Part shown: positions 1 to 9,098 of the stretch, piece by piece
How positions within the stretch are numbered: position 1 is the stretch's first letter
How the letters are laid out: every line of letters starts with the position of its first letter
Assembly (NCBI RefSeq): GCF_003515775.1
Contig: NZ_QWEI01000011.1
Coordinates: 1-45,747, forward strand
DNA from: Ureibacillus yapensis
GTDB lineage: Bacteria > Bacillota > Bacilli > Bacillales_A > Planococcaceae
Reading direction: 5' to 3'
Length of the DNA stretch: 45,747 bases
The notes under the pieces: model-generated
Told to the model about the DNA's origin: nothing
The model's input: only the letters and a program-made list of their open reading frames with translations
Databases searched by the model: none
Translations under genes and position numbers: made by a program

Positions 1-67
1 TTTGATCTAAAGCTTGTTCTGCACCTTGTACGACAAGCTTGTTACGGCCTCCGCTGTTGTTTGACAT
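1..67 (-). CDS. sspA: Small acid-soluble spore protein, alpha/beta type (3' part outside the window)
   Basis: The minus strand from 67 reads MSNNSGGRNKLVVQGAEQ and continues past the left edge, so only the first 22 codons are visible. The NKLVV-GAEQALDQ pattern is the conserved N-terminal part of alpha/beta SASPs, which coat and protect DNA in the spore core. A GGAGG ribosome binding site lies at 76-80, eight bases before the ATG. thiI lies immediately upstream on the same strand, as in B. subtilis, where sspA sits next to thiI. The gene shows that the organism forms endospores. Which SASP paralogue this is cannot be decided from 22 residues. Confidence 0.85.
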   Translation of the reverse strand, partial: MSNNSGGRNKLVVQGAEQALDQ

Positions 68-177
68 TTCTCTCACCTCCTTGTGCATATAGATTGTGCG
101 AAAATCTTTTTTTCATACACACACAATTAAAGGTAACTATTTCCTATAAAATTCAAAACAAACAGACTAATGGGCTT

Positions 178-1386
178 CTATAATAATCCCTCAAATTTAT
201 CTTTTACTTTATTTGTTTCAGGGAATTTGTAGACTTCCCGGTTTCGGACCGCACGTTCAATCAACTCATCGAATTCCGTAAAGCTTTCATAATAATTGAT
301 TTTCTCCACTTTCGGTTTCGTTTTTGGGTTGGCAGGCGTAAAGATTGTACAGCAATCCTCATAAGGCTGTATGGATGTTTCGTACGTGCCGATTTTTTCA
401 GCGATCTGGATAATTTCAAGTTTATCGAACGCAATTAACGGGCGGAAAATGGGTGTATGTGTTACATCATTAATCGCTGTTAAACTTTCCAGCGTTTGAC
501 TTGCTACTTGCCCTAAACTTTCCCCTGTCACAATTCCCAGAGCACCAATTTCTTCACGGACTTTATCAGCAATACGCATCATCAATCTGCGAGTCGTCGT
601 CATGCTGGTATTGCTAGGAACACTTTCTTTTATCAAAACCTGGATCTCGGTAAAAGGAATCACATGCAAACGAATATTTGCACCGAATTTCGTTAATTCG
701 TTTGCCAATTCTTTTACCTTTGTTAACGAATTTTCACTTGTATAAGGCGGGCTAAAGAAATGAATCGCCTCCAACCGAACACCGCGCTTCATCAACAAAT
801 AGCCTGCAACAGGGCTATCAATCCCTCCTGAAAGCATCAAAAGCGATTTTCCATTTGAACCAACTGGCATACCACCGGCACCTTGCACAATTTGCGCCAT
901 CATGTAGATTGCATCTTTGCGAACTTCAATTCGCAGTTCCACGTCAGGGTGTTTTACCTTAACGGAAAGATTCGGATTGTTTCTTAATACATGCCCCCCA
1001 ATTTCACGCTGCAATTCGTGAGATTCCAGAGGAAATGATTTATCTGAACGGCGAACTTCCACTTTAAAGGTAATATCTTGATTTTTATATTGCTCCATTA
1101 TAAGTAGAGACAATTTCTTCATCTCTTCCAAGTCTTTCGCACAAACCGCGACAGGGCTGAAAGATTGGATACCGAAAACTTTTGGCAGTTTTTCCATCAG
1201 CACTTCGAATTGCTCTTCGTTTTCAATCCGAATATGCATTCGGTCGCGTTCCGAAAGGATGTCCAATGGCGCTATGTTTGAGAATGTATGGCGAATATTT
1301 GTGCGAAGACGGCTTATGAAATCTTTTTTATTTCTTCCTTTTGTTGATAACTCACCATATCTAATTAAAATTTCTTTCCAAATCAT
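178..1386 (-). CDS. thiI: tRNA uracil 4-sulfurtransferase ThiI
   Basis: ThiI adenylates U8 of tRNA and transfers sulfur to make 4-thiouridine. In many bacteria it also serves thiamine thiazole synthesis. The 402-residue protein has an N-terminal ferredoxin-like segment, a THUMP RNA-binding domain (about 60-165) and a PP-loop ATPase with the signature SGGIDS at 186-191. It stops soon after the ATPase domain and so lacks the C-terminal rhodanese domain of E. coli ThiI, as is usual in Bacillales. Its start overlaps the end of the upstream cysteine desulfurase gene by 26 bp, so the two are translationally linked. That fits the desulfurase being its dedicated sulfur donor. Confidence 0.95.
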   Translation of the reverse strand: MIWKEILIRYGELSTKGRNKKDFISRLRTNIRHTFSNIAPLDILSERDRMHIRIENEEQFEVLMEKLPKVFGIQSFSPVAVCAKDLEEMKKLSLLIMEQYKNQDITFKVEVRRSDKSFPLESHELQREIGGHVLRNNPNLSVKVKHPDVELRIEVRKDAIYMMAQIVQGAGGMPVGSNGKSLLMLSGGIDSPVAGYLLMKRGVRLEAIHFFSPPYTSENSLTKVKELANELTKFGANIRLHVIPFTEIQVLIKESVPSNTSMTTTRRLMMRIADKVREEIGALGIVTGESLGQVASQTLESLTAINDVTHTPIFRPLIAFDKLEIIQIAEKIGTYETSIQPYEDCCTIFTPANPKTKPKVEKINYYESFTEFDELIERAVRNREVYKFPETNKVKDKFEGLL

Positions 1387-2530
1387 TTTTTAGTTCTCCT
1401 TTTAGTTCCTTCATAACTTCTGTAAATGCTTTTTTAAATTCTACAATGTCCTGATCTGTATTCAATGCCCCGAAGCTTAGTCGAATAACGCCTTTTTTAT
1501 AATTCGGAACAATATTTAACGCTTCTACTACATGGCTCGTTTTCTTTTGCTTTGAAGAACATGCACTCGATGTGGAAACAAGTATGTCCCTTGCTTGAAG
1601 GGCATTAATTAATATTTCCCCTTTTAAATCCTTTACACTAAACGATAAAATGTGGGGTGCACCTGATTTCGTCGAGAGTATATGAATATGTTCACCGAAG
1701 TCCGCCAAAAATACCATTAACTCTTCATGCCATTTTCGGTATTTAAGGCGATTTTCATCCATCTTTTCAATCGCAATGCGTGCCGCTTTCGCAAGGGCGA
1801 CTGCTTGAGGAACTGCCACAGTTCCGCTTCGAAGCCCGAGTTCCTGTCCTCCACCCAGCAAAAGGGGAACGATATTCATCTTTTTGCGAAATGCAATAAT
1901 CCCTGAACCTTTGAGTCCATGGATTTTATGACCGGATAGTGAAATGAGATCCGGCCCTTCCTCGCCATTAAAGAAAACCGGCAACTTTCCAAAGCTTTGA
2001 ACGGCATCTACATGAAAAGCAGCGCGGGATTTTTCATGAATAAGCTTTGCTGCCTCTTTAATCGGTTGGATGGCGCCCATTTCATTATTTACATGCATAA
2101 TGCTGACAAGAACGGTATCTTTACGAAGCTTTTCATCAAGTTCTTTCAATGAAATCACGCCTGCTTCATCAACATCCAGATAGTCTACTTCATAGCCTTC
2201 GTGCTGCAATGATTTTACAGCCTCTAAAATAGAAGGATGTTCAATTTTTGTTGTAATTATATGTTTTCCTTTATGTGTATTTGCTTTTGCTACACCAAGG
2301 ATTGCAAAATTATTGGACTCGGTTCCACCGGCCGTGAACAATACGAAACGATCTTCTGTATGAAGAATCTCCGCCAGCTGGCTTCTTGCACGATCCAATA
2401 AAGTATTTGCTTCCACACCCGCTCCATGAATGGAAGATGGGTTGGCATAGAAAGATTCATTCACTTGCACAAATGTATTTAAAACCTCTTTTAACGGTTT
2501 AGTTGTAGCACTGTTGTCTAGATATATCAT
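1361..2530 (-). CDS. nifZ: Cysteine desulfurase (NifS/IscS-type), partner of ThiI
   Basis: This PLP enzyme removes sulfur from cysteine as a protein-bound persulfide. The 389-residue product begins MIYLDNSATT, has the PLP lysine in SGHKIHG (K202) and the catalytic cysteine in SSACSS (C324). I chose ATG 2530 because it gives the usual family N-terminus; a GTG at 2542 in the same frame is possible. The gene overlaps thiI by 26 bp. In B. subtilis the desulfurase at this position, NifZ, donates sulfur to ThiI for tRNA thiolation, and I infer the same role. Family assignment is firm; the partner role rests on gene order. Confidence 0.92.
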   Translation of the reverse strand: MIYLDNSATTKPLKEVLNTFVQVNESFYANPSSIHGAGVEANTLLDRARSQLAEILHTEDRFVLFTAGGTESNNFAILGVAKANTHKGKHIITTKIEHPSILEAVKSLQHEGYEVDYLDVDEAGVISLKELDEKLRKDTVLVSIMHVNNEMGAIQPIKEAAKLIHEKSRAAFHVDAVQSFGKLPVFFNGEEGPDLISLSGHKIHGLKGSGIIAFRKKMNIVPLLLGGGQELGLRSGTVAVPQAVALAKAARIAIEKMDENRLKYRKWHEELMVFLADFGEHIHILSTKSGAPHILSFSVKDLKGEILINALQARDILVSTSSACSSKQKKTSHVVEALNIVPNYKKGVIRLSFGALNTDQDIVEFKKAFTEVMKELKGELKNDLERNFN

Positions 2531-2588
2531 TGTATTTCCCACTTTCTAACTTACATTTAAAAATTGGAATCTCTTTAGTCAGTAAAGA

Positions 2589-2617
2589 AAGCCACCAACA
2601 CAAAAGTGCGGTGGCTT
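2589..2617 (-). terminator. Terminator after ezrA
   Basis: AAGCCACC (2589-2596) pairs with GGTGGCTT (2610-2617), with an inner CAC/GTG pairing. Read on the minus strand the hairpin is followed by a T-rich run. It lies between the ezrA stop at 2653 and the desulfurase start. Confidence 0.75.
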
Positions 2618-2652
2618 ATCCCTTTAATTATAACGCAGCTGTCAAGTATGCC

Positions 2653-4362
2653 TCATTTCTCAACTTTTTCGTATAACTCATCCTGTACAATTTCTTCAAT
2701 ACGTTTAATGGAACCGGGCTCTGCCAACTCAACCGCCGCTGCTGCATCTTCTAACGCTTTTATGTAACGGTATTGATTGAATGCATGTTCTGCATCAAGC
2801 AATAGTTCGTTTACCCGTTCATTTGCAGCACGGTATCGGTTGCCGTACTGAATCATTCTCTCGATCAGCATGACATTCTCGATCATTTCCTGCGCGTGTT
2901 CACTTACTTCTTGAATACATTTTTCGGCGTTATCCAAGTTTGCATTCACATGGTTCATATTGAGAGGGATTTCCTGCAAACTTTGCATCACGATGAATAT
3001 TTGCTCTTCCGCTTCTTCCAAGCGAGCATCCATTTCTTCCGGAATGCCGGGTATATTGGCTCTGCTTAACTGCCGGTCCGTTTCGTGCAATAGCCGTTTT
3101 AAAGAATCGAGTTTTTTGCGCGCTTTATTTTCGTCTATGCGCAAGTTTTTCAAGCGATTTGAAAACTGCTCTTGTTCATCTTTTATTCGTTCGATTTCTT
3201 CGCTGATTTGCATTAGCTCCTCTTGCAGACTTGAATAAGCGGATTTTTCTTCCCTTACACGCATAAGAAGCAATTCAAATCGTTTTTGAATGATTTCAAG
3301 TTGTTTAAGCCCCATCTTAGGAACTTCCGCTTCTTTTTCCGATAGATGATAGCTGCTTTGCACAAATACTGTTTCGTGGCTAATATCCCTTGTTGCCTGT
3401 ACGACCTCATTTAACGTATCCAGGGTAGGATCACAGTTTCTGTCCACAAAGTTTCTTGCCAGCACTTCTTTTTCCAATAGATCATAATAATTTTCCAGGT
3501 CATCATTAATTTCCTGGAGTCTCGGCGCAACAGCCGATACATCCAATTCCGCCAATTTGCCTTTCAATAAATCAAGCTCGGCTTCAAGTTCGTCCAAGTA
3601 TAGGTTCAGCTCCAAATGATTGAGGTAATAAGATTGATCTTCCATTTCACGTTGCCCATTGCGGAGGTCGTGAATCGTTGAAGGAATTTTTGTTTGGATT
3701 TCCGAGAGCAGCGTCGGGACTTCCATCAATAAATCATTGATCTCTTGAGCTTCACTATTTAGTGCCAGAACAATTTCCCTTGCCTGCAAGTAGTTCCCTT
3801 CCACCGTCAGTGAATCGAATTCTTCAAATTTCGGGATGAATTGCTCGAGCCTTTTTTCCAAAGCCGGTAAAGCCGGTCCGAAAGAATACTGATGGGCAAG
3901 CAAAGTTTTTCTTGCGGAACGGTAATTTTCTTTTATTTGTTCAATTTCGATACGGTTCTTTTCTTCACTGCCAATCAACTCATCCAGTTCGCCAATAATC
4001 TGGTTTTTGCTTTTTTCGCACTCCGCAATATATTCTTCGATTTCACGTTCTACATTCGAAGCTTTCTTGAATTTAAACCGATCTATGTATTCTTCCGCAT
4101 CAAAAAGCATAGAATCAATCTTGGTTATGTGAACATCCATGACTTCTGTCCAGATATTACGCCAATGTTCAAACATTTCTTCTGTTTGTCCATTCATATT
4201 TAACGCTTTTACTTTAGTAAGCTCCTCAAATATAGGATAATGCTGAATTTGCATTTTTTCTTGTTCAAGTCGCTGTATAACAACATTATGTTTGCGACGG
4301 ACAAATAGACCGCCGATAAATAATGCTAATAGTACGATGACGACAATGATGATATACTGCAT
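2653..4362 (-). CDS. ezrA: Septation ring formation regulator EzrA
   Basis: EzrA is a membrane-anchored regulator of FtsZ ring assembly in Firmicutes. The product (569 residues, close to the usual 560-575) has one N-terminal transmembrane helix (about residues 3-20) followed by basic residues, then a long cytoplasmic region rich in Glu, Lys, Leu and Gln with heptad character, matching the spectrin-like coiled coils of the family. Two adjacent ATGs exist at 4365 and 4362; GGGGG lies six bases before the second, so I chose 4362. It is transcribed alone, bounded by a terminator on its 3' side and a divergent intergenic region towards hisJ. Confidence 0.95.
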   Translation of the reverse strand: MQYIIIVVIVLLALFIGGLFVRRKHNVVIQRLEQEKMQIQHYPIFEELTKVKALNMNGQTEEMFEHWRNIWTEVMDVHITKIDSMLFDAEEYIDRFKFKKASNVEREIEEYIAECEKSKNQIIGELDELIGSEEKNRIEIEQIKENYRSARKTLLAHQYSFGPALPALEKRLEQFIPKFEEFDSLTVEGNYLQAREIVLALNSEAQEINDLLMEVPTLLSEIQTKIPSTIHDLRNGQREMEDQSYYLNHLELNLYLDELEAELDLLKGKLAELDVSAVAPRLQEINDDLENYYDLLEKEVLARNFVDRNCDPTLDTLNEVVQATRDISHETVFVQSSYHLSEKEAEVPKMGLKQLEIIQKRFELLLMRVREEKSAYSSLQEELMQISEEIERIKDEQEQFSNRLKNLRIDENKARKKLDSLKRLLHETDRQLSRANIPGIPEEMDARLEEAEEQIFIVMQSLQEIPLNMNHVNANLDNAEKCIQEVSEHAQEMIENVMLIERMIQYGNRYRAANERVNELLLDAEHAFNQYRYIKALEDAAAAVELAEPGSIKRIEEIVQDELYEKVEK

Positions 4363-4665
4363 CATAAGCCCCCTATTCCAAAATCACAGTGCCTGCTACC
4401 ATTTGTAACTATAATATACCATGTTTTTTTTCATTTGTTTAAAAAAATACAGGATTTTGCTAAAGTTAATTGTAATTCACTATATTAGATAACCGAAGTA
4501 TACGATTGTTAACAAAAATTTGAAATAAATGAAGCATTTCTACCGTCAATAATGAAAGTGAAATAATCATTTAAATTAGCATAAATTGTATTACCCTTTG
4601 TATAAGTTTTGTTATCAATCAATAAGTTAATAATTATGTACATTTTCAAATTGGAGGTTATGTTG
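4363..4665. promoter_or_regulatory. Divergent intergenic region between ezrA and hisJ
   Basis: This AT-rich stretch of about 300 bp holds no gene. Leftwards there is an extended -10-like element, TGG followed by TATATT on the minus strand (4413-4421), suitable for ezrA. Rightwards TTGCTA (4457-4462), an 18-base spacer and TATATT (4481-4486) make a plausible sigma-A promoter for hisJ. I see no riboswitch or T-box. Both promoter calls are weak. Confidence 0.35.
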
Positions 4666-5457
4666 ATGAAACGAGACGGCCATATCCACTCGCCTTTTTG
4701 TCCACATGGTACGGAGGATTCATTTGAACAATACATAGAAAAAGCAATCGCTTCAAATTTCGCGGAAATTACCTTTACTGAACATGCTCCGCTGCCAACG
4801 AATTTCACAGATCCTACACCGGATCGAGATAGCGGCATGAATCCGGCCCATCTAACAAAGTATCTGGAGACTTTGCAACAATTGAAGCACAAATACCGCG
4901 ACCGGATTCTCATAAAAACTGGATTGGAAGTTGACTATATTGTTGGGTATGAGACCGAAACACAAGCGCTGCTTGATATAACGGGCCCTTTGCTGGATGA
5001 TGCAATTTTATCAGTACATTTTCTAAAACATCAAGATACTTATGTATGCATCGACTTTTCACACGAAGTGTACCTTGATTTTGCCGAGAAAGTCGGTGGA
5101 GTTGAATCGCTTTACGAGCTGTATTATGATACTGTTTTAAAATCCATCGAGGCAAAGCTGGGAAGATATAAACCTCGAAGAATCGGACATCCCACACTTG
5201 TACATAAATTCCAGCTTGCACATGGAGAAAAAATCGATGATGCGCATCGCATCAGTGAGCTATTGACAAAAATGAAAGAAAACGGCTATGAGTTGGATGT
5301 CAACAGTGCCGGCTTAAGCAAAAGCCATTGCAAGGAACCCTATCCGCCAATGAATATGATCGAGTTTGCCCGTTCCATTTCACTGCCTATGGTTTTCGGT
5401 TCAGATGCGCATAGCGTCAAAGATTTGCACCAGCACTATGAATCTATTTTTAAATAA
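4666..5457 (+). CDS. hisJ: Histidinol-phosphatase, PHP family
   Basis: HisJ dephosphorylates L-histidinol phosphate, the penultimate step of histidine synthesis. The 263-residue product opens with the PHP metal-binding motif DGHIHSPFCPHG and carries further conserved His/Glu/Asp residues (FTEHAP, HFLKHQDTYVCIDF, RRIGHPTLVHKF, FGSDAHSV), as expected of the trinuclear metal site. The frame is open upstream to 4609, but GGAGG at 4653-4657 sits eight bases before ATG 4666, which fixes the start; an in-frame ATG at 4660 is too close. A reductase gene follows 16 bp downstream on the same strand. As in B. subtilis, the gene is away from the main his operon. Confidence 0.93.
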   Translation: MKRDGHIHSPFCPHGTEDSFEQYIEKAIASNFAEITFTEHAPLPTNFTDPTPDRDSGMNPAHLTKYLETLQQLKHKYRDRILIKTGLEVDYIVGYETETQALLDITGPLLDDAILSVHFLKHQDTYVCIDFSHEVYLDFAEKVGGVESLYELYYDTVLKSIEAKLGRYKPRRIGHPTLVHKFQLAHGEKIDDAHRISELLTKMKENGYELDVNSAGLSKSHCKEPYPPMNMIEFARSISLPMVFGSDAHSVKDLHQHYESIFK

Positions 5458-5473
5458 TTTTGGAGGTCTAGTT

Positions 5474-5953
5474 ATGTTTACTAAAATAAATTATGAAGGC
5501 AATGTTTCGAAGCAATATGAAACTTTATCAAAACAATTGGATGCATTACTGGAAGGAGAAAACGATTTAATTGCCAATCTAAGCAATGCCTCCGCATTAT
5601 TGAACCAATTTCTGGACAATATCAACTGGGTTGGTTTTTACCTAATGAAGGATGGCGAACTTGTTCTGGGACCGTTCCAAGGTTTGCCTGCCTGCGTGCG
5701 AATTGCGGTTGGACGGGGTGTTTGCGGAACAGCTGTCTCCAAGGGGGAAACGATGCTTGTCGAGGATGTTCATGCATTCCCTGGACATATTGCATGCGAC
5801 GCAGCATCCAATTCGGAAATCGTCATCCCTTTAATCAAGAATGATGAAGTAATCGGCGTACTGGATATCGATAGTCCCCTAAAAGCACGCTTTACCCTTG
5901 ATGACCAACATGGCTTGGAATTATTTGTTCACACTTTAATGAACTCTTTATAG
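5474..5953 (+). CDS. msrC: Free methionine-(R)-sulfoxide reductase, GAF-domain type (YtsP)
   Basis: fRMsr enzymes reduce free methionine-R-sulfoxide, using thioredoxin. The 159-residue product is a single GAF domain with the three family cysteines in their usual surroundings: PACVRI, GRGVCGTA and HIACDAASNSEIV. The start ATG 5474 follows GGAGG at 5462-5466. A longer open reading (from 5366) overlaps the end of hisJ and has no ribosome binding site. It is probably cotranscribed with hisJ. The order hisJ-ytsP-ytrP is the same as in B. subtilis. Confidence 0.9.
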   Translation: MFTKINYEGNVSKQYETLSKQLDALLEGENDLIANLSNASALLNQFLDNINWVGFYLMKDGELVLGPFQGLPACVRIAVGRGVCGTAVSKGETMLVEDVHAFPGHIACDAASNSEIVIPLIKNDEVIGVLDIDSPLKARFTLDDQHGLELFVHTLMNSL

Positions 5954-6011
5954 AATAGTGCAGCCCGCTAGCCTAGAAAATGGCCGGCAAATTGGCGCTC
6001 TTAAAAACAAC

Positions 6012-6073
6012 AAAAATTACTGCCGTATAAACGAAGTGAACCCCACTTTCGAATTATATTGGCAGTAATTTTT
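6012..6073. terminator. Bidirectional terminator between msrC and the GGDEF gene
   Basis: AAAAATTACTGCC (6012-6024) is complementary to GGCAGTAATTTTT (6061-6073). The loop contains a second small hairpin (GAAGTG/CACTTTC). T-runs on both strands suit termination of both converging genes. Confidence 0.75.
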
Positions 6074-7951
6074 TTATGATTGCAGCAGCATCGATTGAGT
6101 AAAAAGAGAAACTCTGTTTTTGCCATTCGATTTTGCGTGGTAAAGTGCAGTATCGGCATGTAAAAAGATGGACCGATATTCAACCGCTTGTTCGGCATTC
6201 CATATAAGCAGACCTGCCGAAACGGTTACAGTGGGATTCGTCTCCCCGGGAACTGACGCAATAATTTCATTTGCCAATTTGATGGCTTCGTCTGCCAGAA
6301 TATTGGGAACATACACCGCCAGCTCTTCTCCACCCCAGCGTGCGCAAACTCCACGGGTCCCGATTACATTCTTCAAAAGGCTGCTAATCTGAAGAAGCAC
6401 CTGATCCCCCACAAGGTGTCCAAATGTATCATTCACTTTTTTGAAATTATCAATATCAATAAGCAAAAACATCCCTGAACTGTCATCGCTCAATGAAGCT
6501 TCCACCGTCTTTTCCAAGTATCTGCGTGCATGCAATTTTGTAAGATGGTCATAATCAACCATCTCCTGCAACTGATTTCTCAAAATTGAGTTCGCAATCG
6601 CCAAGGACGAATGATGAATCAGCGATTGCATTAATTTGAAACTATCAAAAGAGAAAAAGTAAGACTCGCGATGCAATACAAGACTAAAGCCGTAAATATT
6701 TTGCTCAATCAGCATCGGAATGGCCATCATTGAATTATATTTCAATTGTTTTCCTTTGTTGCGGCTCAAATCTGCTATGAACAAGGCCTCTTGATTTTTT
6801 TCAAAGTGCTTGGCCACATGCTGAATATATAGCATTCCCTCATCGGTATGGAACAAATCGGTTGAACCGAGTGTCATTTTCAACTCTTCTTGATTCTTTA
6901 GAACGAAGCCAATTTCCATAGGCTTAAACGCTTTTTTCAATTGCTTATGTAAAAAAGCAAACATTTCATCACTATCTAATTTCATATTCAAACGATGCGA
7001 GGTTTCATTTATAAGTTGAAGATCACCGATTAATCGATAGGATTGGTGATAAAGCTTTGCATTTTCAAGCGCATTTCCTGAAGTATGGGCAAGCATATTA
7101 ATGAACTCTTCTTGATTTTTTGTGAAAACATACGAAATTGGGGCGCTAACTTGCAATATTCCATAAATCGCCTGTCTTCCTTTAATAGGAGCATGCAATA
7201 TACAACGATTCAAATCATGCGCCCGTTCAATTGTAACGGTCCCCGATACAAATGCTTCAATAGAGGACGGCCTTTCCGAAAGGTAATCAAACGGCTTTAT
7301 CTTGACCCTTGTTTGGCGATCTTGGTCATTTGATAATACCAACTCCACATTCAGGTCAGGAAAATTCTCCTGAATGGCAACCAATACATTTTCCAGTATC
7401 AAATCAATGTCCATCGAAGAATGAAATAAGCTTGTCATGTTGTATAATTTACGATATTGACTTTCATTTAGGGCAATATCTTTATTTTTCAGCAATTTAC
7501 CGAAAACTTTCGTTATAATATCTACAAAGTCACTGAAAAGTTCACTTTTAGCGAAACTTTCCCATTTCGTTGTAGCTTTCAGAAGCATAATATTGTATAA
7601 ACCAAGCTGTTCATTTTTCAGTAATATCAACTGGGTAAAATCATCATATCCAATTTTTTCGCAAAGACTTGATGGCATGGAAACAAAACCTTGATCGGAG
7701 AAATGTGCAGTGAAATCATTTAAAGGCAATTCATTTAGTTTAAGTGAAATGGAAGGTTTGATATCAACCGGTTTGGTTGAATCACTTTCGTACAAAAGAA
7801 AACAGCATTGCTCAATGTCAAAATATTGTTTTAAACTATCCATTAATAATTGGATATAAAGATCATATTCATTTTTGCCATGCATAGAGTCGATATACAG
7901 ACTTAGCAGATCTGATTTAATCTTTGTTAAACTCTCAAGATGCTCTCTCAT
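6074..7951 (-). CDS. dgcP: Diguanylate cyclase with GAF-like sensor domains (YtrP/DgcP-type)
   Basis: This protein probably makes cyclic di-GMP from GTP. After MREHLESLT come what look like GAF domains (roughly 10-150, 175-300, 315-450), then a C-terminal GGDEF domain (about 460-620). The active-site signature reads RWGGEEL (GGEEL at 540-544), a permitted variant of GG[DE]EF. The residues where an RxxD product-inhibition site would sit read RGVC, so classical feedback inhibition appears to be missing. The 625-residue length assumes ATG 7951, which is preceded by AAAAGGTGAG; ATGs at 7993 and 7969 have poorer sites. The position next to rpsD matches B. subtilis ytrP (dgcP). The ligand of the GAF domains is unknown. 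Confidence 0.88.
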   Translation of the reverse strand: MREHLESLTKIKSDLLSLYIDSMHGKNEYDLYIQLLMDSLKQYFDIEQCCFLLYESDSTKPVDIKPSISLKLNELPLNDFTAHFSDQGFVSMPSSLCEKIGYDDFTQLILLKNEQLGLYNIMLLKATTKWESFAKSELFSDFVDIITKVFGKLLKNKDIALNESQYRKLYNMTSLFHSSMDIDLILENVLVAIQENFPDLNVELVLSNDQDRQTRVKIKPFDYLSERPSSIEAFVSGTVTIERAHDLNRCILHAPIKGRQAIYGILQVSAPISYVFTKNQEEFINMLAHTSGNALENAKLYHQSYRLIGDLQLINETSHRLNMKLDSDEMFAFLHKQLKKAFKPMEIGFVLKNQEELKMTLGSTDLFHTDEGMLYIQHVAKHFEKNQEALFIADLSRNKGKQLKYNSMMAIPMLIEQNIYGFSLVLHRESYFFSFDSFKLMQSLIHHSSLAIANSILRNQLQEMVDYDHLTKLHARRYLEKTVEASLSDDSSGMFLLIDIDNFKKVNDTFGHLVGDQVLLQISSLLKNVIGTRGVCARWGGEELAVYVPNILADEAIKLANEIIASVPGETNPTVTVSAGLLIWNAEQAVEYRSIFLHADTALYHAKSNGKNRVSLFTQSMLLQS

Positions 7952-8027
7952 TAACTCACCTTTTCTCATATCAATCACTTTGTAATTGAACATTGCAGTA
8001 CCAAATCTTTACTTTATTTTAGGTTAA

Positions 8028-8056
8028 ATTGTACACTTTTCGTGACATTTTGACTA
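8028..8056 (-). promoter_or_regulatory. Candidate sigma-A promoter of the GGDEF gene
   Basis: On the minus strand TAGTCA (8056-8051), a 17-base spacer and TACAAT (8033-8028) lie about 80 bp before the start codon. The -10 matches the consensus at five of six bases and the -35 at four. Confidence 0.45.
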
Positions 8057-8186
8057 CCACTTTTTGAATTTGTAGGAATTTTTATTCAATAACTATATTC
8101 TCTATAGTACTACTTAATGATAACTTTAACAATTCCTTTAAATCATAAGTCTATTTATTTACATATTGAATTAACAATTATATTTC

Positions 8187-8215
8187 TTGACGTTCTTATT
8201 TAAAAATTATACAAT
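8187..8215 (+). promoter_or_regulatory. rpsD promoter
   Basis: TTGACG (8187-8192), a 17-base spacer and TACAAT (8210-8215) form a near-consensus sigma-A promoter. It would start RNA around 8222, about 190 nt before rpsD. The rest of the 459-bp gap (7952-8410) is the AT-rich region shared with the leftward GGDEF promoter and the rpsD leader. Confidence 0.75.
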
Positions 8216-8221
8216 ATACCT

Positions 8222-8400
8222 CGTGTAAAATAAATGCAGCAGTTGTATAAGCTGTGCCTGAATTTTATTCCTCTATGTCTGTTAGATGGTGTATTGTGTA
8301 ACCCATTCGGCTGCATGGGCGAAGATGCAAGAAAATAAAATTCAGCTAGTGTCGGGTACAACTGGTTTTGTTTTATACAAAAAACCAAATTAAAAGGAGG
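8222..8400 (+). ncRNA. Structured rpsD leader, probable S4 autoregulatory element
   Basis: The leader contains nested helices that I can pair base by base. CAGTTGTA (8240-8247) pairs with TACAACTG (8357-8364), perfect over 8 bp. CTGAATTTTATT (8258-8269) pairs with AATAAAATTCAG (8334-8345), perfect over 12 bp. Inside is the hairpin CCCAT (8302-8306)/ATGGG (8315-8319). In B. subtilis the rpsD leader is the binding site through which S4 represses its own synthesis, and this fold is consistent with that. The function is inferred from position and structure. No intrinsic terminator lies in the leader, so control would be translational or by another route. Confidence 0.65.
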
Positions 8401-8410
8401 AGACAACATT

Positions 8411-9013
8411 ATGTCTCGTTATACAGGTCCATCTTGGAAATTGTCACGTCGTCTTGGTATTTCATTAAGCGGCACAGGTAAAGAATTAGAAAAACGCCCT
8501 TATGCACCAGGCCAACACGGTCCAAACCAACGCAAAAAATTATCTGAATACGGTTTGCAATTGCAAGAAAAACAAAAACTTCGTCATATGTATGGTATGA
8601 CTGAGCGCCAATTCAATAACTTATTCACTAAAGCTTCTAAAATGAAAGGTGTTGTAGGTGAAAACTTCATGATCCTTCTTGAAACTCGCCTTGACAACCT
8701 AGTTTACCGTTTAGGTTTAGCTCGCACTCGTCGCGGAGCTCGCCAATTAGTTAACCACGGCCACATTTTAGTTGATGGCAAACGCGTTGACATTCCTTCT
8801 TACAGCGTACAACCAGGTCAAGTGATTTCTCTTCGCGAAAAATCTCAAAGCCTTGCTGTAGTTCAAGAAGCAATCGAAGTAAATAACTTCGTACCGGATT
8901 ACTTATCATTTGATGCAGACAAAAAAGAAGGTACTTTTGTACGTCTTCCAGAGCGTTCTGAATTATCTGCTGAAATCCAAGAATCATTAATCGTTGAGTT
9001 CTACTCTCGTTAA
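8411..9013 (+). CDS. rpsD: 30S ribosomal protein S4
   Basis: S4 binds 16S rRNA early in assembly of the small subunit and forms part of the mRNA entry channel. The 200-residue product starts [16 protein letters not shown] and has the S4 RNA-binding domain from about 90 ([25 protein letters not shown]). It contains no cysteine, so it is the zinc-free form without the N-terminal Cys cluster. AAAGGAGGAG lies just before the ATG. The gene is monocistronic, with its own promoter and leader and a strong terminator. Confidence 0.98.
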   Translation: MSRYTGPSWKLSRRLGISLSGTGKELEKRPYAPGQHGPNQRKKLSEYGLQLQEKQKLRHMYGMTERQFNNLFTKASKMKGVVGENFMILLETRLDNLVYRLGLARTRRGARQLVNHGHILVDGKRVDIPSYSVQPGQVISLREKSQSLAVVQEAIEVNNFVPDYLSFDADKKEGTFVRLPERSELSAEIQESLIVEFYSR

Positions 9014-9042
9014 TAATAAGCGCTTCTTAAATAGCACTAATA

Positions 9043-9084
9043 AAAACCCTAGGATTGCTGAGCTTTCAGCATTCCTAGGGTTTT
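9043..9084. terminator. Bidirectional terminator between rpsD and gvpU
   Basis: AAAACCCTAGGATTGCTGA (9043-9061) and TCAGCATTCCTAGGGTTTT (9066-9084) form a long stem with a 4-base loop and one internal mismatch. It has A/T runs on both sides and serves both the rightward rpsD and the leftward gvp operon. Confidence 0.85.
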
Positions 9085-9098
9085 CAGCTTTATTTTGC

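Noticed and set aside
4509..4913. 134-codon open frame on the minus strand opposite hisJ and its leader
   Set aside because: It overlaps the firmly identified hisJ start, is compositionally odd and has no ribosome site.
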